A model generated the notes under the pieces. The model did not search any database, was not told the origin of the DNA, and was given only the letters and a program-made list of their open reading frames with translations. From the NCBI GenBank assembly GCA_035291605.1, contig DATDRS010000502.1, forward strand, positions 1-8,408: a DNA stretch of 8,408 nucleotides. The letters run 5' to 3'. Positions 1 through 6,182 of the stretch are shown here, one piece after another (the stretch's first letter is position 1; every line of letters starts with the position of its first letter). Origin of the DNA: DATDRS01 sp035291605 (GTDB lineage: Bacteria > Chloroflexota > Anaerolineae > Anaerolineales > UBA6663). The position numbers were made by a program, and so were the translations under genes.

Positions 1-1098
1 CCTCAGTTCAATGTCCCCGAACCCCCGGCGGGCCAGGTGATCCTTGATGGCCTGAAAGGTCTCCTGCACTTTCAGGCCGGGCGGCAGGCGCACGTCGCAC
101 AGCGCCCGCGCCTCGTTGGGGATGATGGTGTGGCTGCCCTCGCCCAGGTAACCGGACTTCAGGCCATTGATATTCAGCGCGGGCGCGAACTCGATGTGTT
201 CGAGCTGCTCGAGCGGCGGCCGGTCGCGCTTGAAACGCGCCGCGCCCAGCCGGGTGAGCGTCTCCTGCGCGTTGAACGTCTCGGCCAGCTTGTGGAGCAG
301 TGCTTCGTCCTCTGGCTCAATGGTCCCCAACGGCGGCAGGCCGTCCACGCTCAGTTCTTGATGCGCGTTGACGAGCGTGCTCAGCGCCTGCACCAACCGC
401 CACGCGGGCGAGGCGACCCACGGGCCGAGGCTCGAATGCAAGACCTCGCGCGGGCCGCCCCAATCCCCTGACCGACAGGTAAATTCGATCCCCATCACCC
501 CTTTGGTGCCAAGCGTGATGATCGGCGCGGTCTCTAAAGTGAACTGGCTCCAAAACGGCTCGAAGGCGGCGTCGGCAGCAAGACGCGCGCGCTGCGCATG
601 GTAAAACCCCGGCAGGGCCAGGCTGCCGATTTCTTCCTCGCCCTCAATCGTCCATTTGAGATTGACCGGGAGGCCGCCGGTCGCGCGCAGCGCCTCGACG
701 GCGTGCAGAAAAGCCATGAGCGGCCCTTTGGAGTTGCACGCGCCCCGCGCGACGATGCTCTCTCCGCCCTCGGGGTGATCCCGGATTTCGGCGGCGAACG
801 GCGGCGTCGTCCAGTTCTGGCCGTCCACCGGCTGGACGTCGTACATGCCGTAGACCAGCAGCGTCTTCGGCGCGCCGACGTCCCATTCGGCGAGGAGGAT
901 CGGCCGGGCTTCTTCTCCAAAATACGCGACGCGCGCCCCGCGTTCTTCCAGCCATTGGCGCAGCAAAGCGGCGGTTTCGCGCAGGCCGATGTTCTGCGCC
1001 GAGATGCTGGGCTGGCGCAGGAACGCGCGGGTGCGTTCGAGGTGCTCATCCCAGTGCGCGTCAATATAAGTGTGGGTGGGTGTGGGTAAAGTCGTCAA
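1..1098 (-). CDS. M20-family metallopeptidase-like hydrolase (3' end off the window)
   Basis: The first 366 residues are present; the C-terminus lies beyond the left edge. The protein resembles M20 dipeptidases and deacylases, which are cytoplasmic dinuclear-zinc enzymes. Visible signatures are LVYGMYDVQPVDG (residues 81-93), RGACNSKGP (118-126), EGEEEIGS (152-159, with E155 at the catalytic and E156 at a ligand position), the lid-domain VLHSSLGPW (219-227) and the TIIPNEA segment after residue 322. Normal M20 members read GHYDVQP and RGxxDDKG, so the first metal-ligand His is Met85 and the bridging Asp is Asn122. The enzyme may be inactive, or may bind metal differently. Start choice: there is no ATG in the correct frame; TTG at 1098-1096 follows GAGG by 6 bases, and an in-frame TGA lies 14 codons upstream. 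It is transcribed divergently from the radical SAM gene. Family membership is confident; the substrate is unknown. Confidence 0.88.
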   Translation of the reverse strand, partial: MTTLPTPTHTYIDAHWDEHLERTRAFLRQPSISAQNIGLRETAALLRQWLEERGARVAYFGEEARPILLAEWDVGAPKTLLVYGMYDVQPVDGQNWTTPPFAAEIRDHPEGGESIVARGACNSKGPLMAFLHAVEALRATGGLPVNLKWTIEGEEEIGSLALPGFYHAQRARLAADAAFEPFWSQFTLETAPIITLGTKGVMGIEFTCRSGDWGGPREVLHSSLGPWVASPAWRLVQALSTLVNAHQELSVDGLPPLGTIEPEDEALLHKLAETFNAQETLTRLGAARFKRDRPPLEQLEHIEFAPALNINGLKSGYLGEGSHTIIPNEARALCDVRLPPGLKVQETFQAIKDHLARRGFGDIELR

Positions 1099-1152
1099 TT
1101 CAAACCTCGGCAACGAGCGTATAATGTAAACAGTTCACGGCGAGTATACCTG
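1099..1152. promoter_or_regulatory. Divergent intergenic region with a TATAAT box on the + strand
   Basis: This 54-bp gap separates the M20-like gene (leftward) from the radical SAM gene (rightward), so it should hold the signals for both. On the + strand a perfect -10 consensus TATAAT sits at 1120-1125. It would place a transcript start near 1132, about 20 bases before the ATG. I see no convincing -35 hexamer at 16-18 bp spacing. A weak purine-rich GGCGAG (1139-1144) may serve as ribosome binding site for the + gene. For the - gene, GAGG is at 1108-1105. No clear - strand promoter or operator palindrome is visible. Confidence 0.4.
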
Positions 1153-2145
1153 ATGTCCGGGCAGCCTCTGTCTGAAAGTCCCGCGAAATTTATCATCCCC
1201 TCGCGCGATTTTGAGCCGGCCTACCTGCGGCTCTACCGCAGCGGCGAACTGCAGCGGCGCGCCCGCGAGGCCGTGGCGGCGCTGGCGCAGTGCCGGGTCT
1301 GCCCGCGCGATTGCGCCGTAGACCGGCTGGCCGACAAGACCGCGGCGTGCAAGACCGGCCGTTACGCGCGCGCTAGCTCCTACTTCCCGCACTTCGGCGA
1401 GGAGGACTGCCTGCGCGGCTGGCACGGCAGCGGCACGATCTTCTTCTCGTGGTGCAACCTCCGCTGCGTTTTTTGTCAGAATCATTCCATCAGTCAGGCC
1501 GGGGAGGGACAGGAGACGTGGCCGAAACGGTTGGCCGCGATGATGCTGGAATTGCAGGCCCTCGGCTGCCACAACGTCAACTTCGTCACGCCTGAGCACG
1601 TCGTGCCGCAGATCCTCGAAGCCATGCCGCTGGCGATCGAACGTGGGCTGCGCCTGCCGATTGTCTACAACACCTCGGCCTACGATTCCCTGGAGAGTTT
1701 GCGCTACATGAACGGCGTCGTAGATATCTACATGCCCGATTTCAAGGTCTGGGACTCGCGGGCGGCGCTGAAATACCTGTTGGCAAAAGACTATCCTGAG
1801 GCTGCGCGGCGGGCGATCAGGGAGATGCATCGGCAGGTGGGCGAGTTGAAGATGGACGAGCACGGCCTGGCGAAGCGCGGCGTGCTGGTGCGTCATCTGG
1901 TGATGCCCGGTGAAATCGCCGGGACGCGCGAGATCATGGAATTCCTCGCCCGCGAGATCTCGCCGCACACCTACGTGAACGTCATGGCCCAGTACTATCC
2001 CGCCGGGCGGGTGTCGGCGGAGAAGTTCGGCGAAATCAACCGCCCTGTCACGCGCCAGGAATATGCGCAGGCGAGGCAGGCGGCGCGCGAGGCCGGGCTG
2101 TATCGCTTTGACGAGCGGCGCGCCTTCATGATGTCAGCGGTTTGA
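1153..2145 (+). CDS. PflX-type radical SAM protein (COG1313-like)
   Basis: This 330-residue radical SAM protein carries the [4Fe-4S]/S-adenosylmethionine motif CNLRCVFC (C101, C105, C108; CxxxCxxC), immediately after GSGTIFFSW. An N-terminal cysteine group, CRVCPRDC with a later Cys (C47, C50, C54, C66), is typical of the PflX-type family often annotated as pyruvate-formate lyase activating enzyme homologs. This group could bind a second cluster or zinc. Such proteins generate a 5'-deoxyadenosyl radical, but the target of this family is not established, and no glycyl-radical enzyme gene lies in the window. The ATG at 1153 lies just after a TATAAT box. An arm such as MPDFKVWDS (193-201) is typical of the barrel. 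The last 20 bp overlap the oppositely directed YitT-family gene. Complete and of normal length; the family call is strong, the physiological role open. Confidence 0.9.
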   Translation: MSGQPLSESPAKFIIPSRDFEPAYLRLYRSGELQRRAREAVAALAQCRVCPRDCAVDRLADKTAACKTGRYARASSYFPHFGEEDCLRGWHGSGTIFFSWCNLRCVFCQNHSISQAGEGQETWPKRLAAMMLELQALGCHNVNFVTPEHVVPQILEAMPLAIERGLRLPIVYNTSAYDSLESLRYMNGVVDIYMPDFKVWDSRAALKYLLAKDYPEAARRAIREMHRQVGELKMDEHGLAKRGVLVRHLVMPGEIAGTREIMEFLAREISPHTYVNVMAQYYPAGRVSAEKFGEINRPVTRQEYAQARQAAREAGLYRFDERRAFMMSAV

Positions 2146-2974
2146 ATCCTTCCCCCAGCGCCTCGTGCGCCTGCCCGATGACGACGAAGGCGCGCGGGTC
2201 GGCCTCGCGAATGATGGCTTTGAGCTGGCTGATCTCCGCGCGCGTGACGGCGCAGAACAAGATCTTCTGCTCCTGCCCCGAATACATCCCCACCCCCGGC
2301 CACATCGTCACCCCGCGCTGGAGGTCGCTCAAAATCTTGTCGGCGACGGCCTGCGGCTGCGAAGTGATGATCGTCGCCGTGCGCACCACGCCTGAGCCTT
2401 CCAGCGTCGCTTCGGTCGTCAGGCCGGAGACGTAGAGCGCGACCAGCGCGTACAAGGCTAGTTCCCAGTTGAACGCCAGTCCCGCCCACAGCACCACCAG
2501 GCCATCCGTAAGCACATAGCTCTGGCTCACGGGGATGCCGCGCCACCGGCCCAGCAGACGGGCGAGGATGTCGGTGCCGCCGCTCGTGCCCTGCGCGCGG
2601 AACACCAGCCCTACACCGATGCCGCCCACTACGCCGCCGTACAGCGCGTTGAGCACCGGATCGGGCGTGAGGCCGTCTTTGGGCAGGAAAAAGGTAAGCC
2701 CGTCCAACAGGGTTGAATAAGCCACGGTGGCGACGATGGTGCGCGCCAGAAAGCGCCGCCCGCCCAGGAAGCGCCAGCCGAGGAAGAACAGGGGGATGTT
2801 GAAGATGAGCACCATCACGCCGATGGGCCAGCCGGTGAAACTGTTGATGATCTGCGCCGTGCCGCTCACGCCCCCGGCGGCCAGTTTGCCGGGGATGTAG
2901 AACAGCACCATCGAGAGGGCCTGGAGGACAGCGCCGAGGAGGATGAGGACGTAGTCGCGGATGCGGGGCAACAT
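2126..2974 (-). CDS. YitT-family membrane protein (DUF161 + DUF2179)
   Basis: This 282-residue integral membrane protein has the YitT family layout. About five to six hydrophobic segments lie between residues 8 and 185. The glycine-rich family signature GTSGGTDILARL is at 129-140. A soluble C-terminal DUF2179-type domain spans about 198-280 (TATIITSQP, then FVVIGQAHEALGEGF). The family is widespread in bacteria and its transported substrate or role is not firmly known. The start is fixed by an in-frame TGA three codons upstream of the ATG, and the next Met is at residue 22 inside the first membrane segment. No good ribosome binding site precedes it. The leader instead contains the heptamer hairpin at 2993-3047. 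It lies downstream of the MttB-family gene on the same strand after an 86-bp gap, so it could be read from that operon or separately. Confidence 0.9.
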   Translation of the reverse strand: MLPRIRDYVLILLGAVLQALSMVLFYIPGKLAAGGVSGTAQIINSFTGWPIGVMVLIFNIPLFFLGWRFLGGRRFLARTIVATVAYSTLLDGLTFFLPKDGLTPDPVLNALYGGVVGGIGVGLVFRAQGTSGGTDILARLLGRWRGIPVSQSYVLTDGLVVLWAGLAFNWELALYALVALYVSGLTTEATLEGSGVVRTATIITSQPQAVADKILSDLQRGVTMWPGVGMYSGQEQKILFCAVTRAEISQLKAIIREADPRAFVVIGQAHEALGEGFKPLTS

Positions 2975-2992
2975 GGAGCGTCAGGGCGGAAG

Positions 2993-3047
2993 CGTAGTTC
3001 GTATTGCGTATTTCGTATCGCCTCCCAACGGAATACGCCATACGCAC
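2993..3047. repeat. Heptamer-periodic inverted repeat / hairpin (CGTATTN type)
   Basis: Four 7-base units follow one another at 2993-3020: CGTAGTT, CGTATTG, CGTATTT and CGTATCG. Two more, in reverse orientation, lie at 3031-3044. The halves pair: 3006-3016 with 3028-3038 (11 pairs, one G-T), then after one mismatch 3000-3004 with 3040-3044, leaving an 11-base loop. There is no T-run on either side, so it is not a standard intrinsic terminator. It lies between the MttB-family stop and the YitT-family start. It resembles the short tandem heptanucleotide repeats known from cyanobacteria and, by my recollection, other GC-rich bacteria. It could protect or end the upstream transcript, or affect translation of the YitT gene. 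Confidence 0.75.
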
Positions 3048-3060
3048 CACAGGCAGGATG

Positions 3061-4518
3061 TTAAGTAACCACAGTTGGCGGCAGAGCCTCTTGTGAGGAG
3101 AGCCCTGATTGAATCAATCGGTGCATCTCCTCCACAGCGCGCGGGTCAGTCTCAATCGGCTGATAAGCCGCCAGGCGTTTTTCCACCTCCGCGCGGACGC
3201 GCTGGAGGAGAGTGAGGCCGCCGGTCTTGAGCCATTTGTCGCGGTTGAGGCGGTCTATCACCGGGTTTGGGAAGTAAAGCACGTCCCGCCAGTATTTCAA
3301 CGTGTGCTCGGCGGTGAGCATATGGCGCTCGTTGAGCAACTCTCGCACTAGATCCACGGCGGGCAAGTCGTCGAGCGGCTGGAGCTCGCGCAGGAAGTGC
3401 AGCGCCTGGCCGCAAAGCTCGTCGTCGAAGACGAGTTTTTCGAGGCTGAAGGTGAGGACGTAATCCAGCATTCCGGGGCCGGAGACGGAATTGACGCCCG
3501 CGAGCGCGGCCAGCAGGGCGCTCCCGAAGGTTTCGGCGCCGGCCTGCGCGTCGAGGAACTTCCCTTCGCTCAACGCCATATAACTTTGCGTGGGCAGACC
3601 TAAGTGCTTTGCGACGGCGACATAGGCCGTGTCCAGATGCACGGCTTCGATGGCGGCCATCGGGGAGGAGGCGGCTTTCATGTGGAAGGTGGCCGGAGCG
3701 CCGCCGAACAGCACGGGATGGCCCGGCTTGAGGATTTGCGCCAGCGTCAGGCCGGAGAGGACGTCGGCCACGTGGAAGATGGTCGCGCCCACGAGCGTGA
3801 CCGGGGCGATGAGGCCCATGAGGGTGACGGGGACCATTTCAATCGGGATGCCCCACTCCACACAGTCAATCAGGTTTTGCGAGGAGTCTTCGCTGAAGCG
3901 GAACAGGCCGGTCGGGGTGACCGTGAAGACGGAGAGCGGGCGCGCGCGGAGGTCGGCTTTGTCGCGCCGGAAGAGCTGCATCATTTCGGCCATGCGCGGG
4001 ACGCCGTGTTCGGTGAACGCCCCGGAGACGACGGGTTTGAGCGAATGGGTGAGGCAGAGGTAGAGCCGCCACGCGTCGGAGACTTGTGGCTCGATGTCGC
4101 GTGTGGAGAAGGCGGTGGCGAGGTAGGCGATGTGGGGCAGGCCGTCGGCCACGCGCACGTATTCGACGAAGTCGGAGGTTATCGCTTCGCGGTGCTCGCC
4201 CGTGCGGTGGTCGAGGAGGTTGAGCGCGCTGGAGCCGGGAACGAAGTGGACTTTGTCTCCCCCCAGTTCAGTGTGGAAGTCGCCGTTGCGATTGTAGAGC
4301 CTGAAGGAGCGCGGCGCGCTTGCGATGGCTTTGTCCACGACATCGGGAGGAAAGCGGATACGACCGCTTTCGCGGTCTTGCGTCAGGCCGGAGTCGAGCA
4401 TTTTCTGACGGAGATTTTCGCCAAGAATCTCAACGCCAATTTCCGCGAGGATGCGTTTGGCTTCGTCGAGGATTTGGGCGGTGAGTTCGTCGGAGACGAC
4501 GCGCAGAGATGGACGCAT
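3061..4518 (-). CDS. MttB-family (trimethylamine/betaine) methyltransferase, non-pyrrolysine
   Basis: This 485-residue protein of the MttB superfamily has the usual length. Characterised relatives transfer a methyl group from trimethylamine (pyrrolysine-containing MttB) or from quaternary amines such as glycine betaine (pyrrolysine-free MtgB type) to a corrinoid protein. Visible family features include an N-terminal helix ILDEAKRILAEIGVEIL (16-32), DAQAGAE (323-329), the glycine-rich AALAGVNSVSGPGMLDY (337-353) and DDE (365-367). The frame has no internal TAG, so it does not encode pyrrolysine. The start at 4518 was chosen because GAGG lies 6 bases upstream. A longer frame from 4575 would run into the flavoprotein A gene and lacks family similarity. 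The gap to flavoprotein A is 16 bp, indicating co-transcription. No corrinoid protein gene is in view. The substrate is unknown. Confidence 0.9.
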   Translation of the reverse strand: MRPSLRVVSDELTAQILDEAKRILAEIGVEILGENLRQKMLDSGLTQDRESGRIRFPPDVVDKAIASAPRSFRLYNRNGDFHTELGGDKVHFVPGSSALNLLDHRTGEHREAITSDFVEYVRVADGLPHIAYLATAFSTRDIEPQVSDAWRLYLCLTHSLKPVVSGAFTEHGVPRMAEMMQLFRRDKADLRARPLSVFTVTPTGLFRFSEDSSQNLIDCVEWGIPIEMVPVTLMGLIAPVTLVGATIFHVADVLSGLTLAQILKPGHPVLFGGAPATFHMKAASSPMAAIEAVHLDTAYVAVAKHLGLPTQSYMALSEGKFLDAQAGAETFGSALLAALAGVNSVSGPGMLDYVLTFSLEKLVFDDELCGQALHFLRELQPLDDLPAVDLVRELLNERHMLTAEHTLKYWRDVLYFPNPVIDRLNRDKWLKTGGLTLLQRVRAEVEKRLAAYQPIETDPRAVEEMHRLIQSGLSSQEALPPTVVT

Positions 4519-4524
4519 ACTTTG

Positions 4525-4528
4525 CCTC
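4525..4528 (-). promoter_or_regulatory. Ribosome binding site GAGG deciding the MttB-family start
   Basis: GAGG on the - strand ends 6 bases before the ATG at 4518 and lies inside the 16-bp gap after the flavoprotein A stop (4537-4535). It supports the 485-residue product over the 504-residue extension, and its closeness to the upstream stop suggests coupled translation. Confidence 0.7.
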
Positions 4529-4534
4529 GGCGGT

Positions 4535-6154
4535 TCACTTCTTCCGCATATCTTCCAATATCTGCCTGGCCGCATTCCGCCCGCTCAGGCCGCTCACGCC
4601 GCCGCCGGGGTGGGTGCCGGGGCCGCAGAGGTAGAGGTTGTCAATCGGCGTGCGGTATTGCGCCCAGCCGGGCATGGGGCGCATGAAGAGGATTTGGTCG
4701 AGCATCATTTCGCCGTGATTGAAGTTGCCCTCGGTGAGGCCGTAGGTGTCCTCTAAATCAAGAGGAGTGATGACTTGGAGATTAGAGATGAGAGACTCTT
4801 GCGCGAGATTGGGTGCGTATTCCGAGAGTGTGTCGATGACGACACGGCCAAACGCTTCACGCGCCTCGCTCCACGACTGACCGCGCAGGTGGTAGGGGGC
4901 AAATTGGGCGTGGATGGACATGACGTGACGGCCGGCGGGCGCAAGCGAGGGGTCGGCGAGGGTCGGGATGGTGAGTTCGAGGTAGGGGTGCTGCGAATAT
5001 TCGCCGTATTTGGCGGAGTCGTAGGCGCGTTCAAGGTATTTCAAGCTGGGGGCGATGACCATGGTGCCCTGTAGGGGCGAGCGGCTGCTCGCCTTTACGG
5101 TTTCGAGGCCGGTGAATTGTGGCAATCCCATGAGAGCGAGGTGGATCTTGGCGGTGGAGCCGCGCAGTTTGATGTTTTGGACTGACCACATGAATTCGGG
5201 GTCGAGTTCGAGAGGGTCAACGAGTTGGAGGAAGGTGCGGCGCGGGTCGGCGCCTGAGATGACGAGGCGCGCTGAGATTTCCTCGCCGCTGGCGAGGGTG
5301 ACGCCGACGGCTTTGCCCTCGCGGATGTTGATGTGCGCGACTTCGACGCTCGCGCGGATTTCTGCTCCGAAGGTTCGGGCGGCCTGGGCGAGGGTTTGGG
5401 TGAGGTAGCCAATGCCGCCTTTGACGACGGTTTTGTAGGGGCCGTTTTGGTTCACCCAGTGGTGGGCGAGGTTGTAGGCCGTGCCCGCGCCGTAGGGGCC
5501 TTGGGTGAGGTGGTGGATGCTTTGCGCGCCGAGGACGCCTTTGAGGGCGTCGGATTCGAACCATTCATCCAGGAGTTCACCCGCAGACATGGGGAGGAGG
5601 CGGATGGCCTCCATCATGTCTTTTCTGCCGAGGCCGCGCAGTTTGAGGCCGAGCTGGGCGAGGGTGGGGGCTTCGGCGGGGGCGACTTGGGGGACGCGAG
5701 GGAAGGTGACGGAGTAGACTTCGGCCAGGAAGCCCGCGACTTTGTTGAGCAGGGCGAGGAACGCAGGCCATTGTTTGGCGTCGGCTTTAGAAAAGCGAGC
5801 GATGGAGTCTACGGTCTGCGCGAGGTTGGGAGAGAGGAGAAGGTAAGTTTCCCCTGAAGAGGAACTTCGACTGTCCGGTTGAGGGGCGAAGATGGTTGGG
5901 GTGGCCGAGGCCACGCGGGCGGAGTCCAACGATAATCCGAGGTCGCGCACCACCGTCGGGTGAAGATTCCCGGTGTGGAAACACGAGTCGACCCGGTATC
6001 CACCCGCTTCGCGAAATTCCTCAGTGATCACCGTGCCGCCGAGAGATTCGCGTCTTTCCAAGATGAGGACTTTTTGTCCGGCTTTGGCGAGGTAGGCGGC
6101 CGTGGTAAGGCTGTTGTGGCCGGAGCCGATGATGATTGCATCGTAGGCAGTCAT
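4535..6154 (-). CDS. Flavoprotein A: PYROXD2/CrtI-like FAD-dependent oxidoreductase
   Basis: This 539-residue flavoprotein belongs to the amine-oxidase/phytoene-desaturase fold group, closest in appearance to PYROXD2-like proteins. The N-terminal FAD-binding Rossmann motif is GSGHNS (10-15), with E33 ending the second strand and the GG doublet at 39-40. The C-terminal FAD motif is LYLCGPGTHPGGGVSG (507-522). The usual third Gly of GxGxxG is Ser15, unlike its neighbour. A serine-rich insertion (about 94-101) is absent from flavoprotein B, and residues 353-362 are encoded by a palindrome. It is a tandem paralog of flavoprotein B (over 40% identical by eye in the first 70 residues). It follows B after 28 bp and precedes the MttB-family gene by 16 bp. 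The ribosome binding site AGGTGA is 3 bases before the ATG. Its reaction is unknown; carotenoid desaturation is possible but unsupported, with no carotenoid genes nearby. Confidence 0.88.
   Translation of the reverse strand: MTAYDAIIIGSGHNSLTTAAYLAKAGQKVLILERRESLGGTVITEEFREAGGYRVDSCFHTGNLHPTVVRDLGLSLDSARVASATPTIFAPQPDSRSSSSGETYLLLSPNLAQTVDSIARFSKADAKQWPAFLALLNKVAGFLAEVYSVTFPRVPQVAPAEAPTLAQLGLKLRGLGRKDMMEAIRLLPMSAGELLDEWFESDALKGVLGAQSIHHLTQGPYGAGTAYNLAHHWVNQNGPYKTVVKGGIGYLTQTLAQAARTFGAEIRASVEVAHINIREGKAVGVTLASGEEISARLVISGADPRRTFLQLVDPLELDPEFMWSVQNIKLRGSTAKIHLALMGLPQFTGLETVKASSRSPLQGTMVIAPSLKYLERAYDSAKYGEYSQHPYLELTIPTLADPSLAPAGRHVMSIHAQFAPYHLRGQSWSEAREAFGRVVIDTLSEYAPNLAQESLISNLQVITPLDLEDTYGLTEGNFNHGEMMLDQILFMRPMPGWAQYRTPIDNLYLCGPGTHPGGGVSGLSGRNAARQILEDMRKK
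5071..5098. repeat. In-frame palindromic element inside flavoprotein A
   Basis: A 12-pair stem joins 5071-5082 to 5087-5098 around a 4-base loop (5083-5086). Two of the pairs are G-T on the + strand, and these become A-C mismatches in the mRNA, leaving a 7-pair inner stem and 3 outer pairs. It encodes residues 353-362 of flavoprotein A. This is a variable loop just before the conserved segment APSLKYLERAYD, and the corresponding loop in flavoprotein B has no similar sequence. It looks like a small dispersed palindrome carried in frame. GTAGGGGC also occurs at 5435-5442 and 5492-5499 as Gly-Pro-Tyr codons, so that 8-mer alone means little. Confidence 0.55.
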
Positions 6155-6176
6155 GTATCACCTGTCGTTCAGTCAT
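6155..6176 (-). promoter_or_regulatory. Leader of flavoprotein A, with AGGTGA ribosome binding site (copy 1)
   Basis: These 22 bases directly upstream of the flavoprotein A start match 20 of 22 bases upstream of the flavoprotein B start (7779-7800). The segment contains AGGTGA (6163-6158), 3 bases from the ATG. Its far end runs into two degenerate heptamers, CAGTCAT and CAGTGGT (6170-6183), that reach the stop codon of flavoprotein B. They echo the larger heptamer element at 7794-7856. It is probably a relic of tandem duplication, and may be kept because it holds the translation signal. Confidence 0.6.
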
Positions 6177-6182
6177 CAGTGG

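Noticed and set aside
1135..1968. 277-codon open frame opposite the radical SAM gene
   Set aside because: The + strand frame has the CxxxCxxC motif and family features; the - strand frame is its compositional shadow.
4362..4377. Six-pair stem with a GAAA tetraloop on the mRNA strand of the MttB-family gene
   Set aside because: Six pairs are too few to stand out in GC-rich coding sequence, and nothing nearby suggests regulation.
4519..4575. Longer N-terminus for the MttB-family protein, starting at 4575
   Set aside because: It overlaps the end of the flavoprotein A gene, has no family similarity, and the ATG at 4518 has a well-placed GAGG.
3604..4686. A 360-codon open frame on the + strand opposite the MttB-family gene
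   Set aside because: Its translation is low-complexity (rich in Gly, Glu, Val, Arg) with no recognisable domain. It lies antisense to a well-supported gene in GC-rich DNA, where such frames are common.
5435..5499. Two extra copies of GTAGGGGC as parts of the palindromic element
   Set aside because: Both encode Gly-Pro-Tyr in conserved stretches of flavoprotein A and neither has a pairing arm nearby.
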